Shown in pieces: positions 48,304-59,020 of a stretch of 64,000 nt of DNA. The translations under genes and the position numbers were made by a program. The notes below the pieces were generated by a model. That model was not told the origin of the DNA. It ran no database searches and saw only the letters and a list, made by a program, of their open reading frames with translations. Origin of the DNA: Malania oleifera. Lineage: Eukaryota > Streptophyta > Magnoliopsida > Santalales > Ximeniaceae. Each line of letters opens with the position of its first letter. The stretch's first letter is position 1. Location: positions 16,701,388-16,765,387 of the forward strand of contig NC_080418.1 of the NCBI RefSeq assembly GCF_029873635.1. The letters are read 5' to 3'.

Positions 48304-48927
48304 ATTTAATAATACCGTTTGAGGGCGCTTGATTAACATGTGCATGCATGTCGATTGTCCAAATCAAATATTCCGGTTTGCGTTAGATGGTGAAGACATT
48401 TTAAAATGCTGCACTTTTTCACGACTTCGTGTAAGTGTACCAGCTTCACGCTTTGTGAGAAAATGAACTCCCATCAATGTAGATAGGAAAACAAATCATA
48501 AAATTAAAAACTATAGTCAAGTTCATCCCCTAATGGGCAAGAGCAATAATAAGATAAAAAAAATAGAGAAGAAGTAGTATATTGCTTCAACTTCGATATA
48601 TAAGTAGGCAAGTCAAGATTAGTAGAAGAAATTGAAAATGGGTAAAAAGAAAGAAGAAGAAAAAAGATATGCAAAGTTTGTTCCAAAAAGCAGTCAATTA
48701 AATTAATTCAGTTTAAGTTGATCTTAGAAGTTATATATGGTAGATGAAAATTATTCTAATGCGTGTTGTTTTCTCGTATAATATAAAAATGCGCAAGCTA
48801 ATCATTCATGCGTATAAAATACCATTCCATTGTAATATATACTATAGAAGTAGACATAATTAACCATGCATATGCTCCATATGATTTTTTTTCGGAACAT
48901 TTTTTAGTCTAGTAAAAGTTATATAGA

Positions 48928-51691
48928 TGTTAGCATATCTCTCTCATATATCTTCCCAAAATACTCTTGTATATCTCCCTGAAATACTCTTGTAGTCTAC
49001 CTCTTTCCTCTATAAAAGGATGACCTTGTACAGTTTTATGTGTACAAAAAGATTAATAAATTTTTATTAATTTTAACATGGTATCAGAGCCTTCTAAACC
49101 TAATTTTTTTTTTCTTAAACCTCCTTGCCGTCGCCCACTGTTTCTGACGACGTCGTCGTCATCGTCTCCTACGAGACTCTTGTCTCTGGTCGCTCAGTCC
49201 CACTTTTGTCTCACAGTCTCTCTTGTGATCTCGTCTTTGGTCTCTTAGTCTCAGACTCTCAGTATTGCACAACACAACCTTTGTGAGAAAAGGTTAAGAT
49301 CAAACCACATTCAACAAGTTGACCAACATAAAGGTCGTGTCGAACGTAAGCATCGTCACATTCTTGACACTGTTCGCTCTCAACTCTTCTTTGCATCCCT
49401 CCTCGAATCCTTTTGGGATGAAGCTGCTCTTACTGCTGTTTATACTATTAATCGGGTCCCAACCCCTACTCTTTCCAATAAATCTCCATATGAGACTCTT
49501 TATGGAAAGGTACCTGATTATTCTCTTCTCAAAGTTTTTGGTTGTGTTTGCTTTGTTTTGCTTCCACCTCATGAACATACAAAACTTGAATCTCGCTCTC
49601 GTCTCTGTTGCTTTATTGGTTATGGCATTAAACACAAGGGTTATCGATGCTATGACCCCATCGCCAACGTCTTCGCGTCTCTCGGCATGTTCAGTTTTGG
49701 GAACACAAAATGTTCGTTAGTATCTCTCCATTTTCTTCCAATTGTCCCTCATACTCCCCCATTTTCACTGATCTTGCCATCGATCCCTCTCCCGCTTTCT
49801 TTTCTAATGCAGGTCATGCCAACTCATCAGGGGATCCTTCCGTGTCTGCCGCTCCCGCACCTGGACCGTCTGATGATCCTACCGTTGCTTCCACTCCACT
49901 TGAGTCCATAGATTTGGATGTCCGTCGTTCTAATCGGGTAAGGACACCTCCTACCTATTTTAGTGACTATCACTGTTTTTCAACTTTCGAATCCCTTCAC
50001 AAGCCTCACAGCTATCGCGAAGCTTGTTCTGTTCCTGTTTGGCAGCAAGCTATGTTTGAAAAACTTGATGTACTTCACAAAACTCATACTTGGGACCTGG
50101 TTGACCTGCCTCCTAGTAAGACTGTAGTAGGAAACAAATGGGTGTATAAATGGAAAATAAACTCCGATGGTTCTGAAGTACAACATAAAGCTCGTTTAGT
50201 GGCAAAGGGCTTTACTTAGGAATATGACATTGATTATGAGGAGACATTTGCCCCTATTGCTCGTGTTACCTTCGTTCGCTCCCTTTTGGCTATTGCCTCT
50301 GCTCAACGATGGCCTTTATTTCATATGGATGTCAAGAATATCTTCTTAAATTGTGATTTGGCTGAGGAGGTCTATATACAGCCCCCTCCTGGGTATCCTC
50401 ATTCTTCTGGTCAGGTCTATCGTCTCCGCCCTGCTTTATATGGGCTTAAGCAAGCTCCTCGTGCTTAGTTTGCCAAGTTCAGCTCCACTGTTGCCCAACT
50501 TGGGTTTGCTTCTAGCCCCTATGACTCAGCCCTTTTTACCCGTCACACTGCTACTAGCATCACTCTTCTACTACTTTATGTTGATGATATGATCATTATT
50601 AGTGATGATACTTCTGGTAATCACGAGCTTAAGCAATTCCTGTGTCAACAGTTTGAAATGAAAGACCTCGATTATCTTCGCTACTTCCTTGGCTTAGAAG
50701 TGTCCCCTACCTCTGATGGCTACTCCTTGACCCAAGCCAAATATGTCTCTGATCTTCTCACACGTGCTGGTCTCACTGATTGTAAGATAATTGATAGTTC
50801 GTTGGAGCCCAACATCAAACTTCATCCTATTGATGGGGAGCTCTTTTTCGATGCCACTCATTATCCACAGCTTATTGGGAGCTTGATTTATCTCACTGTC
50901 ATTAGACCAAACATTGCCTATGCAGTGCACCTTGTTAACCAGTTTATGTCAGCTCCTCGTTCCGTTCACTATGCAACTGTTCTTCGCATCTTACGATATG
51001 TGAAGGGCACCTTATTTTATGGCCTTTTTTTCCCTCTCACTCATCCTTCATTACAAGTTTATTTAGATGCTGATTGGGCAGGGGACCCTATTAATCGTCG
51101 GTCTACCATTGGTTTTCTTTTTTTACTTGGTAACTCTCTTATCTCTTAACGAAGCAAAAAGCAGACTGTTATTGCTCGCTCTAGCACTGAGGCTGAGTAT
51201 CGAGCCCTCACTGATACTACTTCTGAGCTTCTTTGGCTTCATTGGCTTCTCCACGATATGGGAGTTCCTTAACCTTCGAGCACTCTGCTTTATTGTGACA
51301 ATCATAATACTGTCCAAATCGCTCACAATAATGTCTTTCATAAACGCACCAAACATATCGAGATTGACTGTCATTTTGTGCGTCATCATTTTTAAGACGA
51401 GACACTTCGCCTCTTGTCAATTCCTTCTACTGATCAGTTGGCTGATATCTTCACAAAAGCTCATTCACCTAGTCATAATCGTGCTTTAGTCTGCAAACTC
51501 TAGATGACATCTTTGATATCACCTTGAGTTTGAGCGGGGATGTTAGCATATCTCTCTCATATATCTCCCCAAAATACCCTTGTATATCTCCCTAAAATAC
51601 TCTTGTAGTCTACCTCCTTCCCCTATAAAAGGATGACCTTGTACAGTTTTATGTGTACAAAAAGATTAATAAAGTTTTATTAATTTTAACA
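48928..51691 (+). mobile_element. Ty1/copia retrotransposon with internal deletion, TSD ATAGA
   Basis: Two 151-bp LTRs (48928-49078 and 51541-51691) differ at about six positions. They are flanked by perfect ATAGA duplications (48923-48927 and 51692-51696). The primer site TGGTATCAGAGCC follows the 5' LTR and the polypurine tract TGAGCGGGGA precedes the 3' LTR. Each LTR has a TATAAAAGG box (49011 in the 5' copy). At 2.76 kb the element is about half the usual length: gag, protease and the N-terminal half of integrase are missing, with the junction near 49290-49320. Confidence 0.95.
49290..51503 (+). pseudogene. Copia polyprotein remnant: integrase C-half, RT, RNase H
   Basis: It opens within integrase at GRVERKHRHILDTVRSQL, then SPYETLYGKVPDYSLLKVFG and the GKV/CFIGY-type end of the GAG-pre-integrase core. 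The linker carries RRSNRVRTPPTYFSDYH. The RT follows with WVYKWKINSDG, KARLVAKGFT, QPPPGYPHSSGQVYRLRPAL and the catalytic YVDDMIII. RNase H has DADWAGDPINRRSTIGF, SSTEAEYRAL and a HIEIDCHFVRHHF motif before the terminal TAG. At least five conserved Gln or Trp codons are now stops (for example at 50218 and 50467), each explained by a C-to-T or G-to-A change. A frameshift lies near 49680. It is clearly copia by domain order and sequence, and not functional. Confidence 0.93.
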
Positions 51692-51814
51692 ATAGATAAC
51701 AAAAATAATGTGAGTCATAAAAGAATACATAAAAATTTCAAATTGAAATTATTTTATTATATTACTTACATATCCAAAATTTATAAATCTTAATAAATGA
51801 TACCTTGTAAAGAT

Positions 51815-52029
51815 GCCTATTAAGGGTAGCTCAGAGGGTAAGTTAAGACTTTCTTAGTCAATTACTAGGGTTCAAGTCTTGACGACTATGACTTTCGATT
51901 TGAGATTAGATTTTGATATTTAAGCATAGAAGGGTAGAAGGGCGGATCCATTATGTCGTGGTTTGATGCTGCATCAGGGGCGCCAATGTGGATCGTCGGT
52001 GGTTGGAGTTCTCGCATTATAAAAAAAAA
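51815..52029 (+). mobile_element. SINE (tRNA-derived), about 215 bp
   Basis: A pol III A-box-like TAGCTCAGAGG (51827-51837) and a B-box GGTTCAAGTCT (51869-51879) sit at tRNA-like spacing near the 5' end. The unit ends in a run of nine A. It is flanked by 11-bp direct repeats CTTGTAAAGAT (51804-51814) and CTTATAAAGAT (52030-52040) with one mismatch. These are the hallmarks of a SINE retroposed by target-primed reverse transcription. It cannot fold as a normal tRNA throughout, so it is not annotated as a tRNA gene. Confidence 0.8.
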
Positions 52030-52040
52030 CTTATAAAGAT

Positions 52041-52850
52041 ATATTAGTTTAAGAATAATGAGGAAGACGTATATTTGTTAATTGAAAATTATATGCTTTG
52101 CCCATTGTTTTTTTTTTAAAAATAAATCATATAACTAATAAATGGCTAAATTATTGGGGATGGAGAAGGTAAAAAAATAAAACCATAATTATAATATGTG
52201 TGTATATACCTTTGAACATTCATACTTATGAAGTTCATTATGATAATGTATTTATATATTATTTTTATGTATTTTTTAAACTTTATATTTAGGAGAAATC
52301 TTAAATTTGAGTTTGTGTAGATTTGACTAAAATATAATATATAAGTATATTGAATTTTGTTTAAATTCACTCAAGTTCATCATATGATAACTCGAAATCT
52401 ATGCTCTCAAACGCAATATAAGATTATTCACTTGCATTATATGCAACGTTCCTTATTTACTATTTTTATTTTAAAATATAATTGTCGATTGAAATAGTTT
52501 TCAAAATTTTTTGTAATGGAATGTAACATAATTGGATGAATGATTACTCGATGACATATTGACCGAAAAATTTATCGCTAATAAAAAATACTTTTATTTT
52601 TGAATTTTTAATAATTATTCCATTGAGCATTGTGGAGCACACACTACAATTAGTGTTTAATATGATTAAAAATGAGTTATAATGGCATGATATAAAAACA
52701 TAAAAATTTGTTGATGTAATTGTGAGATATTTTAGTAGTTTTGAAACTTAAGTAACTAAAATATTTAAGATGTTCCATTTAATTTTTTGACTATAATATT
52801 ATTATTTGTGCTAAAATTGAATTCACCTTGGGCTTTTTTTTTGGTTAGTA
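52041..52850. other. AT-rich intergenic DNA upstream of the MBD-like gene
   Basis: No coding frame or repeat of note. It probably includes the distal promoter of the gene starting at 53052, though no motif is convincing. Confidence 0.4.
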
Positions 52851-52879
52851 CCTTTTGGGCTTTTGGTCAGGCCCAAGAA

Positions 52880-53279
52880 AATTACGTTGGAGGAGAGGCC
52901 TCAAAGGAAAGGTAAAGAAAGGAAAGGCAAGGAAAGGAACGGAACGAGAAAGGCTTCAGGTGCGGAAGATTCTGGTGAGCTAAAGAGGAAAGTGCAGTTG
53001 CCAGTTTTTCTGGCGTGCTGGCGGTGAGCCGGTGACGGCGGCGCCGAGCAGATGGAGGAGGACTCCTTGCCGTCAGTGCGCAGGCCGCCGAAGGTTTTGA
53101 AGCTTGGCGAAGAAGATGAACGAAAAATGCAGCCCCGTCAGAAACGCCACATGGACTTTCCCACCACCACCACCGCCACAACCTCAAAAACCAATTCCTC
53201 GTCGCCCTTCAAGCTTCCCGATGGCTGGGTCGTCATAAAGAAGCCCCGTCCGTACGCCCAGGGCCACCGCTCCGATAAG
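52880..53279 (+). CDS. First exon (with 5' UTR) of a putative methyl-CpG-binding-domain (MBD) protein
   Basis: An ATG at 53052 starts a 76-codon exon, MEEDSLPSVRRPPKVLKLGE onward. It ends exactly in phase 0 at a consensus donor (GATAAG|GTGAGC, GT at 53280). The upstream 170 bp are purine-rich and GC-rich, like a plant 5' UTR. The exon ends FKLPDGWVVIKKPRP...HRSDK, which resembles the start of plant MBD domains (LPxGWxVxxRPR...DKYYxEPxTGRKFRS), where an intron after DK would be reasonable. The second half of the domain should be in exon 2, which is not in the window because a retrotransposon starts at 53774 in the intron. This is the best host gene candidate. The family call rests on one short motif; the protein would be nuclear if correct. 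Confidence 0.5.
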
Positions 53280-53773
53280 GTGAGCTTCTTTGACTGTACT
53301 CATATTTTTGTTTGTTGTTTGTTTGTTTGTTTGTTTGTTTGTCTGTTTGTTTGCTTTGATACTTTCCTGTGTTTGCATTATCTTATCTTGCCCCCTTATG
53401 CATTGTTTTCAATGTTGCCCCTGTGTATTAACAAAATGCAGAATACCCTCTTCTAAATATTGGATGGAAATTGGAAATGTATGGAAAACTCTGCATTTTC
53501 TTGAATGATTGGTTATGGGCACTCCACAGTCCTGAATTTTTCGTATGCTTGGGAGAGGCCTTTGATTTGGATTTATATAGATTTGGATAAAAATGTAATA
53601 CAAAATTGTATGGAATTTTATCAACTCCACCCAAATCCAAATCTAAAGCCTGAAATCCATGCTTCCAAACACTGTGTTAGGGTTTTTGAGGGGATAATGG
53701 AGAGTTATAAGAGAATTGGAGATTGTTAATAGTTTTCCGTGGAATGTTATTTCACCAATTACCCATTGATAAT
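53280..53773 (+). other. Intron 1 of the MBD-like gene, up to the retrotransposon insertion
   Basis: It begins GTGAGCTTCTTTGACTG. It includes a GTTT-type microsatellite (53309-53352) and a MITE-like element (53541-53686). The LTR starts at 53774; no acceptor or exon was found before it. Confidence 0.5.
53541..53686. mobile_element. MITE-like element in the MBD-like gene intron
   Basis: The left end TATGCTTGGGAGAGGCCTTT and the right end GAAATCCATGCTTCCAAACA are imperfect inverted repeats with internal GATTTGGATTTATA against CCAAATCCAAATC. In reverse complement it parallels the element at 37580-37705, so both belong to one family. Confidence 0.52.
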
Positions 53774-55964
53774 TGTAGACACCTTAATTTTTACCAGGCC
53801 TTCTTGAAGAGATCTAGCGCAATAAAAGTTGATTTCGAATTCTAGAAGTTGGAGGATCCTTAAAAAAAAAAAAAAGAAAAAAAAATCCAATTGAGCCCTT
53901 TTCAAAATTAAAATTCTTTTAATTGAGTCCCAATATTTTTAAGTTGAGTCCCAATTATTTTCATAATAAGTCCTGGTTGTTTTAAAATTAAGCTCCTTAA
54001 TTTTTTAAATTGAGTCTTTCAATTTTTTTGAATTGAGTCGTTTAATTTTAAAATTGAATTCTTTAAATTTTAGTGAGTCATTTTTATTAAATTGAGTTTG
54101 GGTCCTTTATTTGCCAGGAATCAAGTTTTATTTGTAAAACCGAGTCTTTCTTTTGAGAGACAAAAATTGGACAACAAAAATAAATGTATAAGAAATTCAA
54201 AAATAAAAAAGGAGAAGCATGTGCGCAGAAGAGAAGCATGCGCGCGGATTTGATTGCAATATTCCCTCCTGGGAATAAGGGAACAAATTTTAGGGGAATG
54301 ATTCTTCTGTTAACAATAACTTTTAGGCGCCAAATAGATTGTTGGACTCTCCATAAAGAGAGTCACGGCGCAAGCAAAAATAGAGGGGGTATTGTTCAAC
54401 AGTTTCTCCCACTCTCTCTTCTCCTTGCTCACTCACACTCTGCAATACCAGAGAGCTGCGCCTCCATTCCCTTTTCCATTTCCACCTCATACTTTGCCTC
54501 TCTCCACCATTCTCTTCTGGCCATCCCTCACGGCCACCTGCTCCCCCACCAAACTAACACACACTCGCTGGCCTTCCTACAACCACACATACTTCGGTAG
54601 TCGCTTCCCAAGTCACAGATCCACGATCCTCTGCGAGTCGCCGAAGCCGCTGTATGCTTCCACCTCCGTTTCTCCCACAACTTTTCCCTCTCGTTTCTAG
54701 CACCATCACCATCTCCACGACACCCCCTGCTCCTCCTCACCGTCACCACCTTCTGCTCCATCACCACTTACAACAGGCATTGCACCCGTCTCTCTCCTCA
54801 TCATCATCTTCACCAACCTTTTGCACATCACCGTCCCCACCTCTTCGGCACCTTGACCTCCGACGTCGGCTTTGCCCCCCTCTACCAGACCTCTGCCCAT
54901 CCTCGTAGCCACATCCTTCATGGTTTTCGCCACTTTGTCAACCAGAGTTGTTGAGCTGCTGTCCTCATCGGCAGTGAAGTGCGATCAGATCGCTTTCATC
55001 CCAGTTGGTTCGGTGGTTGTTTTACGAGTAGCCCTTGTTGTCGGATCTCGTTGACGATCTATGGCTCGCCTGGGTGGTGCCGCCATGCGGGAGGTGCGAG
55101 GTGCGTGGCAGAAGCTCATGGATCTTCATCTCCACAGTTGCTGATTTATACAATACGACACAGGTGAGACAGAAAAATTAATTTGAGTTATATGTTTATT
55201 ATCTGCATACTAGTACATGCACGCTTTAATTCATTAAGGACCTGTTATGGAGCTTATGGCCTAGTTAGTATGTAAGCTTGTGTAACCAACAAAGGCTAGG
55301 CCAAGCACACATAGCCATGTTCACAACCTTCCTTTCTCTCATCTCTGTCCTAGTCTCAGTTGCCATAGCACTTAGTGGCATCTAGCTTGTACTACCCAGA
55401 AGACGCCGGTGATTTCGCCTCCTGTGATGTCGACGCCGCCATTTAGATCTCTCCTCCACTGCCCAATTACTCCATTTCCAACCATTTGTCTCTGGACTCT
55501 CCGCAACCTCCGTAACTTCTGATCAGTAGCAACTGAGTGCCGGGTATTTGTCTGTTCGAAAGTCAAAATACTTCTGTCTCCGATTCGATTCGCCACATAG
55601 CTGGTTCACCGGGAAATGGACGTGTCTCCTATCTACATCCTCTTTTCTAGCCTCCTCTCCGTCTTCTCCCTCCTCTCTCTAGAAGTTCTCTCTTTTTACA
55701 AAACTCTATCCTTTCTTTCTCATCACGAACTCTCTTTGTCTCTCTCGCCATCTCTATATCTTTTTGTGTCTTGCTCGCTCACTTTATCTCTCTGTGCTGG
55801 GGCGTGGGGGCCTTACGGAGGTATGGATCGGTCGGGTTTGTCACAAAAGAAGAACTGGCTTTGGGCTTTTCGTCTATTGTTGTTGCATTTGGATTGTTTG
55901 CACAGTTTAAACCTTATTGAGTGATAGTTGTTAGAAAGTTTTAGCCATTCACCTGTGTATATGA

Positions 55965-56171
55965 GTGAGCATGGGATCTGCTTGTTGGGTTGCTATACCA
56001 AACAGATTGAGCAGTGAAACTGTCCATAGAAATGTTCGACACTCACCATCATGGAGTTTTCGATGGGATAACCATGGGCGAGTAGCAAGCGAAGTGGAAA
56101 CTTCTGTGAATTGGCTTTCTAACGGAGTTAGCAGGAGTTATGGTTCAGATATTAAATCCGGGACTCAATAA
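55965..56171 (+). pseudogene. Unidentified captured coding fragment in LTR
   Basis: A 68-codon open frame contains RHSPSWSFRWDNHGRVASE followed by NWLSNGVSRSYGSD. It has a protein-like, non-repetitive composition unlike the surrounding LTR. I do not recognise the family with confidence. It lies directly upstream of a PPR fragment in the same strand, so the two may be parts of one capture or a chimera. Confidence 0.45.
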
Positions 56172-56430
56172 GGATTCTATGTATGCATGAAATGTGGGTG
56201 ATTGGCTTCTGCAGTTAACGTGTTTGTGGAAATGTCAGAGAGTCAAGTTTTAATTCAAAGACGTCACTCTTTGGAACTCTTTTATTGATGGGTAATCTCT
56301 GGGAACATATGAAGACGATTTGGCAGAGGGGAAACAAATTCATGCACACATCATTAGAAATAGCAGCGAGAGCTAATTTGTATAATGTGTTTCTGTTTAA
56401 TGCTCTAATCGATATGTAGCAAGTGGAAGG
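56172..56430 (+). pseudogene. PPR gene fragment in LTR of gag-only element
   Basis: Frames read LASAVNVFVEMSES (after MKCG and a stop) and, after shifts, EDDLAEGKQIHAHIIRNSSE and NVFLFNALIDM. These are clear PLS-type PPR signatures (YxKCGxLxSAxxVFxEM; GKQIHAHIIR; NALIDMY). Several stops and frameshifts are present. It occupies the same relative position in the LTR as the PPR fragment at 33270-33578, immediately before the CACAC/GTGTG tract, but it corresponds to different PPR repeats. Confidence 0.7.
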
Positions 56431-57440
56431 CTAAAGCACACACTATTTACACACACTAACTCACACACTTTTACACACTCATGCACACACTTTAGACCAA
56501 TGGTCCTGACCCGGACCTTAAAACCGGTCTTCCCTCAAACCGGTCAAAGTTAATCGATTTACCCCCTGAACTGGTATTTTCCGGTTTTCTTTATTTTATC
56601 TTATTTAAATACTTTAATAATTCATTTAAAAATCCACAAAAATCATAAAAATGTTAGAAAAATCACAAAATTTTTTTAAAATTCAAGAAAAATGTCTAAA
56701 AATATTTTTGACTCGATTTTTATTGTTTTTGCTTAATTGTCTTTGTGTTATTTCAATTAAACATCTAAAAATCACAAATAATATTTTTGAGATCAAAGTT
56801 GCTTTCATACATGGAAAAATCACATAAAAATTTAGAAAAATCATAGGAAAATATGAAAAGATATTTTTGACTTGGAAAACGCCTCTTTACAAAATTTTCA
56901 TCCCCAAGTAAATTCAAAACTTCCCGGAATATCATTTTCATACTTATAAAAACCCTACAAATTTGAAAAACCCCAGGAGTGTATTTTGTACTCTATTTTC
57001 TCGATTTTCTGATTCTAATGATTTTAAAGAGAGGCATGAGCTCTTCGGAGTATAATAAGCCCCGATTCTGAGGAAATACCTACATAGTATTTTATTTCCT
57101 TTGATTTTTGATAGGGAGTAATTTTCCAAGGCTTATTAAATTTATTTTGGGATAGTTTTCAATAATTGGGTACCATTCGTAAGAATGGATGTGTAGGGGG
57201 TGCTAATACCTTCCCCTCATGTAACCGAAGTCTTGAGCCCGACTTTGGTAACGCAGACCGATTCTACCCTTAATTGGGTAGTAATCAAGTTTTCTAACTA
57301 CACTAAAAGGTTAGTGGCGACTCCATCACACCATGTTTTTCACAAAAATATCATTTTAAAATCCACCTTTTCCAGTTCGCGTACCCTGGGGCAACACTGA
57401 TTCTGGTGCGTTCCGCCCTGCGCAGGAGCACTTCGCGACA

Positions 57441-59020
57441 ACTTGGCGACTCTGCTGGGGACTTGGAGAGTCAAGCCAGTGATTAATCATCAATTATCCC
57501 AATTTCAAATATAATAAACCTTTTGAGTATCCCCTTTCATGTTGTACAAATTGATAATTTTATTACACATGTGTGTTATGAATAATTGTGTACATTAGAT
57601 TAGTTTTAAATACCTTGTTTACTTTGGGCATATGAATCCTTGTGAATATTTTCCATGTTAAGCATATGAGTGGTTGTGAATACCTTGTCAAGCATGTGAT
57701 TGATTGTGAATAATCCAACAAGCATGTGGTTAGTTGTACATACTTTTAAGCATGTGATTACTTGTGAATATTTTAATAAACATTTGGATAAATGTGGGGT
57801 AAAGGGTTTAGGCAAAAAAGATGATTTCACACACTCTTGCACGCCCTATACCCGGGCCTTACCTACTAGGATTAGATAGGAGTGTAATAGCGTTTGTCCT
57901 TTCGTAGCAGAGCTTCATGGGACCCGCGAACCACTCCACTCAGTGCGGGCTTTGTCCGGACCCCTATGGGGGAGGATAGAAGTCTAATCTAGGGACCTGC
58001 CATCAATAAGGATTAGAACTTAGCTGCACATGATTACCCATAGGATTCCCCCCCTAGGATAGAGCTTTGAAGAACCCGGTGTGATAGATGAATCCACCTG
58101 GGGTTGGGACAGGAGCCTCATCCTTCTCCACATGACTTGATCTGGTCCTTTGTATATACTTTGTGCCATGTCATACATTCTGCATCCATCTCTTTGATTA
58201 ATTATAGTTAATTGTGAATATTTTATTTCCATTACTGTTTGAATAAGTATGTGATTAATTGTAAATACTTTGTTTCCATTGTTGTTTGAATAAACATGTG
58301 GATAAATGTGGGGTAGAGGGATCAGGTTGAATTGATAAATTCATACTCTTGCACGCTCTATACTCGGGTTTTCCTTGCTAGGATTAGATAGAAGTGTAAT
58401 AGCATCATTCCCGTCGTGGCAGAGCTTGATGGGACCCGCGAACCACTCCATTCAGTGTGGGCTTTGTCTGGACCCCTATGGGGGAGGATTGAAGTTCAAT
58501 CTGGGAACCTTTTGTTGGTAGGGATTAGTGCTTAACCACACGTAATCATCCGAAATTCTTTGCCTAGGATAGAGCCCCGAAGAATCTTGTGCATATACCT
58601 ACCTCGGGGTTGGGACAGAAGCCACATCCTTCTCCACATGTTGTAATCCATGTCTATTGTATATATGTTTGAAATGCTTTTTGTTGTGCATTCTACAACC
58701 ACTTAGGCATTCCTATCACTTGGCCAATGTTTCGTAAAAGCCCAATTCATTTGTGAGAAAGTCAAATTTTATCTCTCAAATGACCCTGGGGAAAATTGAT
58801 CATTCCCAACCATTAACGGATAAGGTTTTCCTCGGAACACTGACCAAATGATTATTTAGGTTGCATTACATGCATCCATGCCTAATCCATGCATAAGATT
58901 TCCTCTCCAATGGGCCGGTAATCACATTCCAACTTCCTATCGGGTCAAATTAAAATCTAGAATTCCAACATTGAGCCCACCTCTGCCCACCCTTATTATA
59001 CTAGAAGTAAGGCAAGGACT
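57441..59020 (+). other. Primer site and untranslated leader of gag-only element
   Basis: It begins with the primer site (57443-57461). It contains a short array of AAGCATGTGATTGATTGTGA-type units (57640-57790) and a tandem duplication with a period of about 514 bp. It has no coding frame before the gag start region. Confidence 0.75.
57778..58690 (+). repeat. 514-bp tandem duplication in the leader
   Basis: Two diverged copies start AAACATTTGGATAAATGTGG (57778) and AAACATGTGGATAAATGTGG (58292). Shared phrases include GGGACCCGCGAACCACTCCA and GGACCCCTATGGGGGAGGAT. The first copy is full length; the second runs to about 58690 before diverging. The palindromic GC-rich pieces suggest structured leader RNA. 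Confidence 0.85.

Larger units (their letters stand above)
46259..48922. other. Host-like intergenic DNA
   Basis: No gene of note. It contains a foldback element (46510-46836), a 41-bp tandem duplication (47690-47771), a loosely duplicated segment of about 90 bp (near 47008 and 47096) and a (TA)n tract (48262-48298). Short frames here have no coding signature. Confidence 0.5.
53774..57440 (+). repeat. 5' LTR of the gag-only element, 3667 bp
   Basis: It starts TGTAGACACCTTAATTTTTA and ends CACTTCGCGACA. The order is ATTGAGTC-type degenerate repeats (53890-54110), a pyrimidine-rich region (54390-54880), captured coding fragments (55965-56430), a CACAC tract (56435-56500), AT-rich sequence, then the conserved GGGGGTGCTAATACC / AACGCAGACCGATTC end block shared with the LTRs at 31890 and 39936. 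LTRs of this length are unusual in plants. Confidence 0.88.

Noticed and set aside
51827..51900. tRNA gene
   Set aside because: A- and B-box-like motifs are present, but no full cloverleaf or acceptor stem is apparent, and the A tail with 11-bp flanking repeats identifies a SINE.
54184..54933. Frames of 75-138 codons rich in Ser/Pro/Leu
   Set aside because: Same pyrimidine-rich LTR segment as in the 31890 LTR; no conserved domain.
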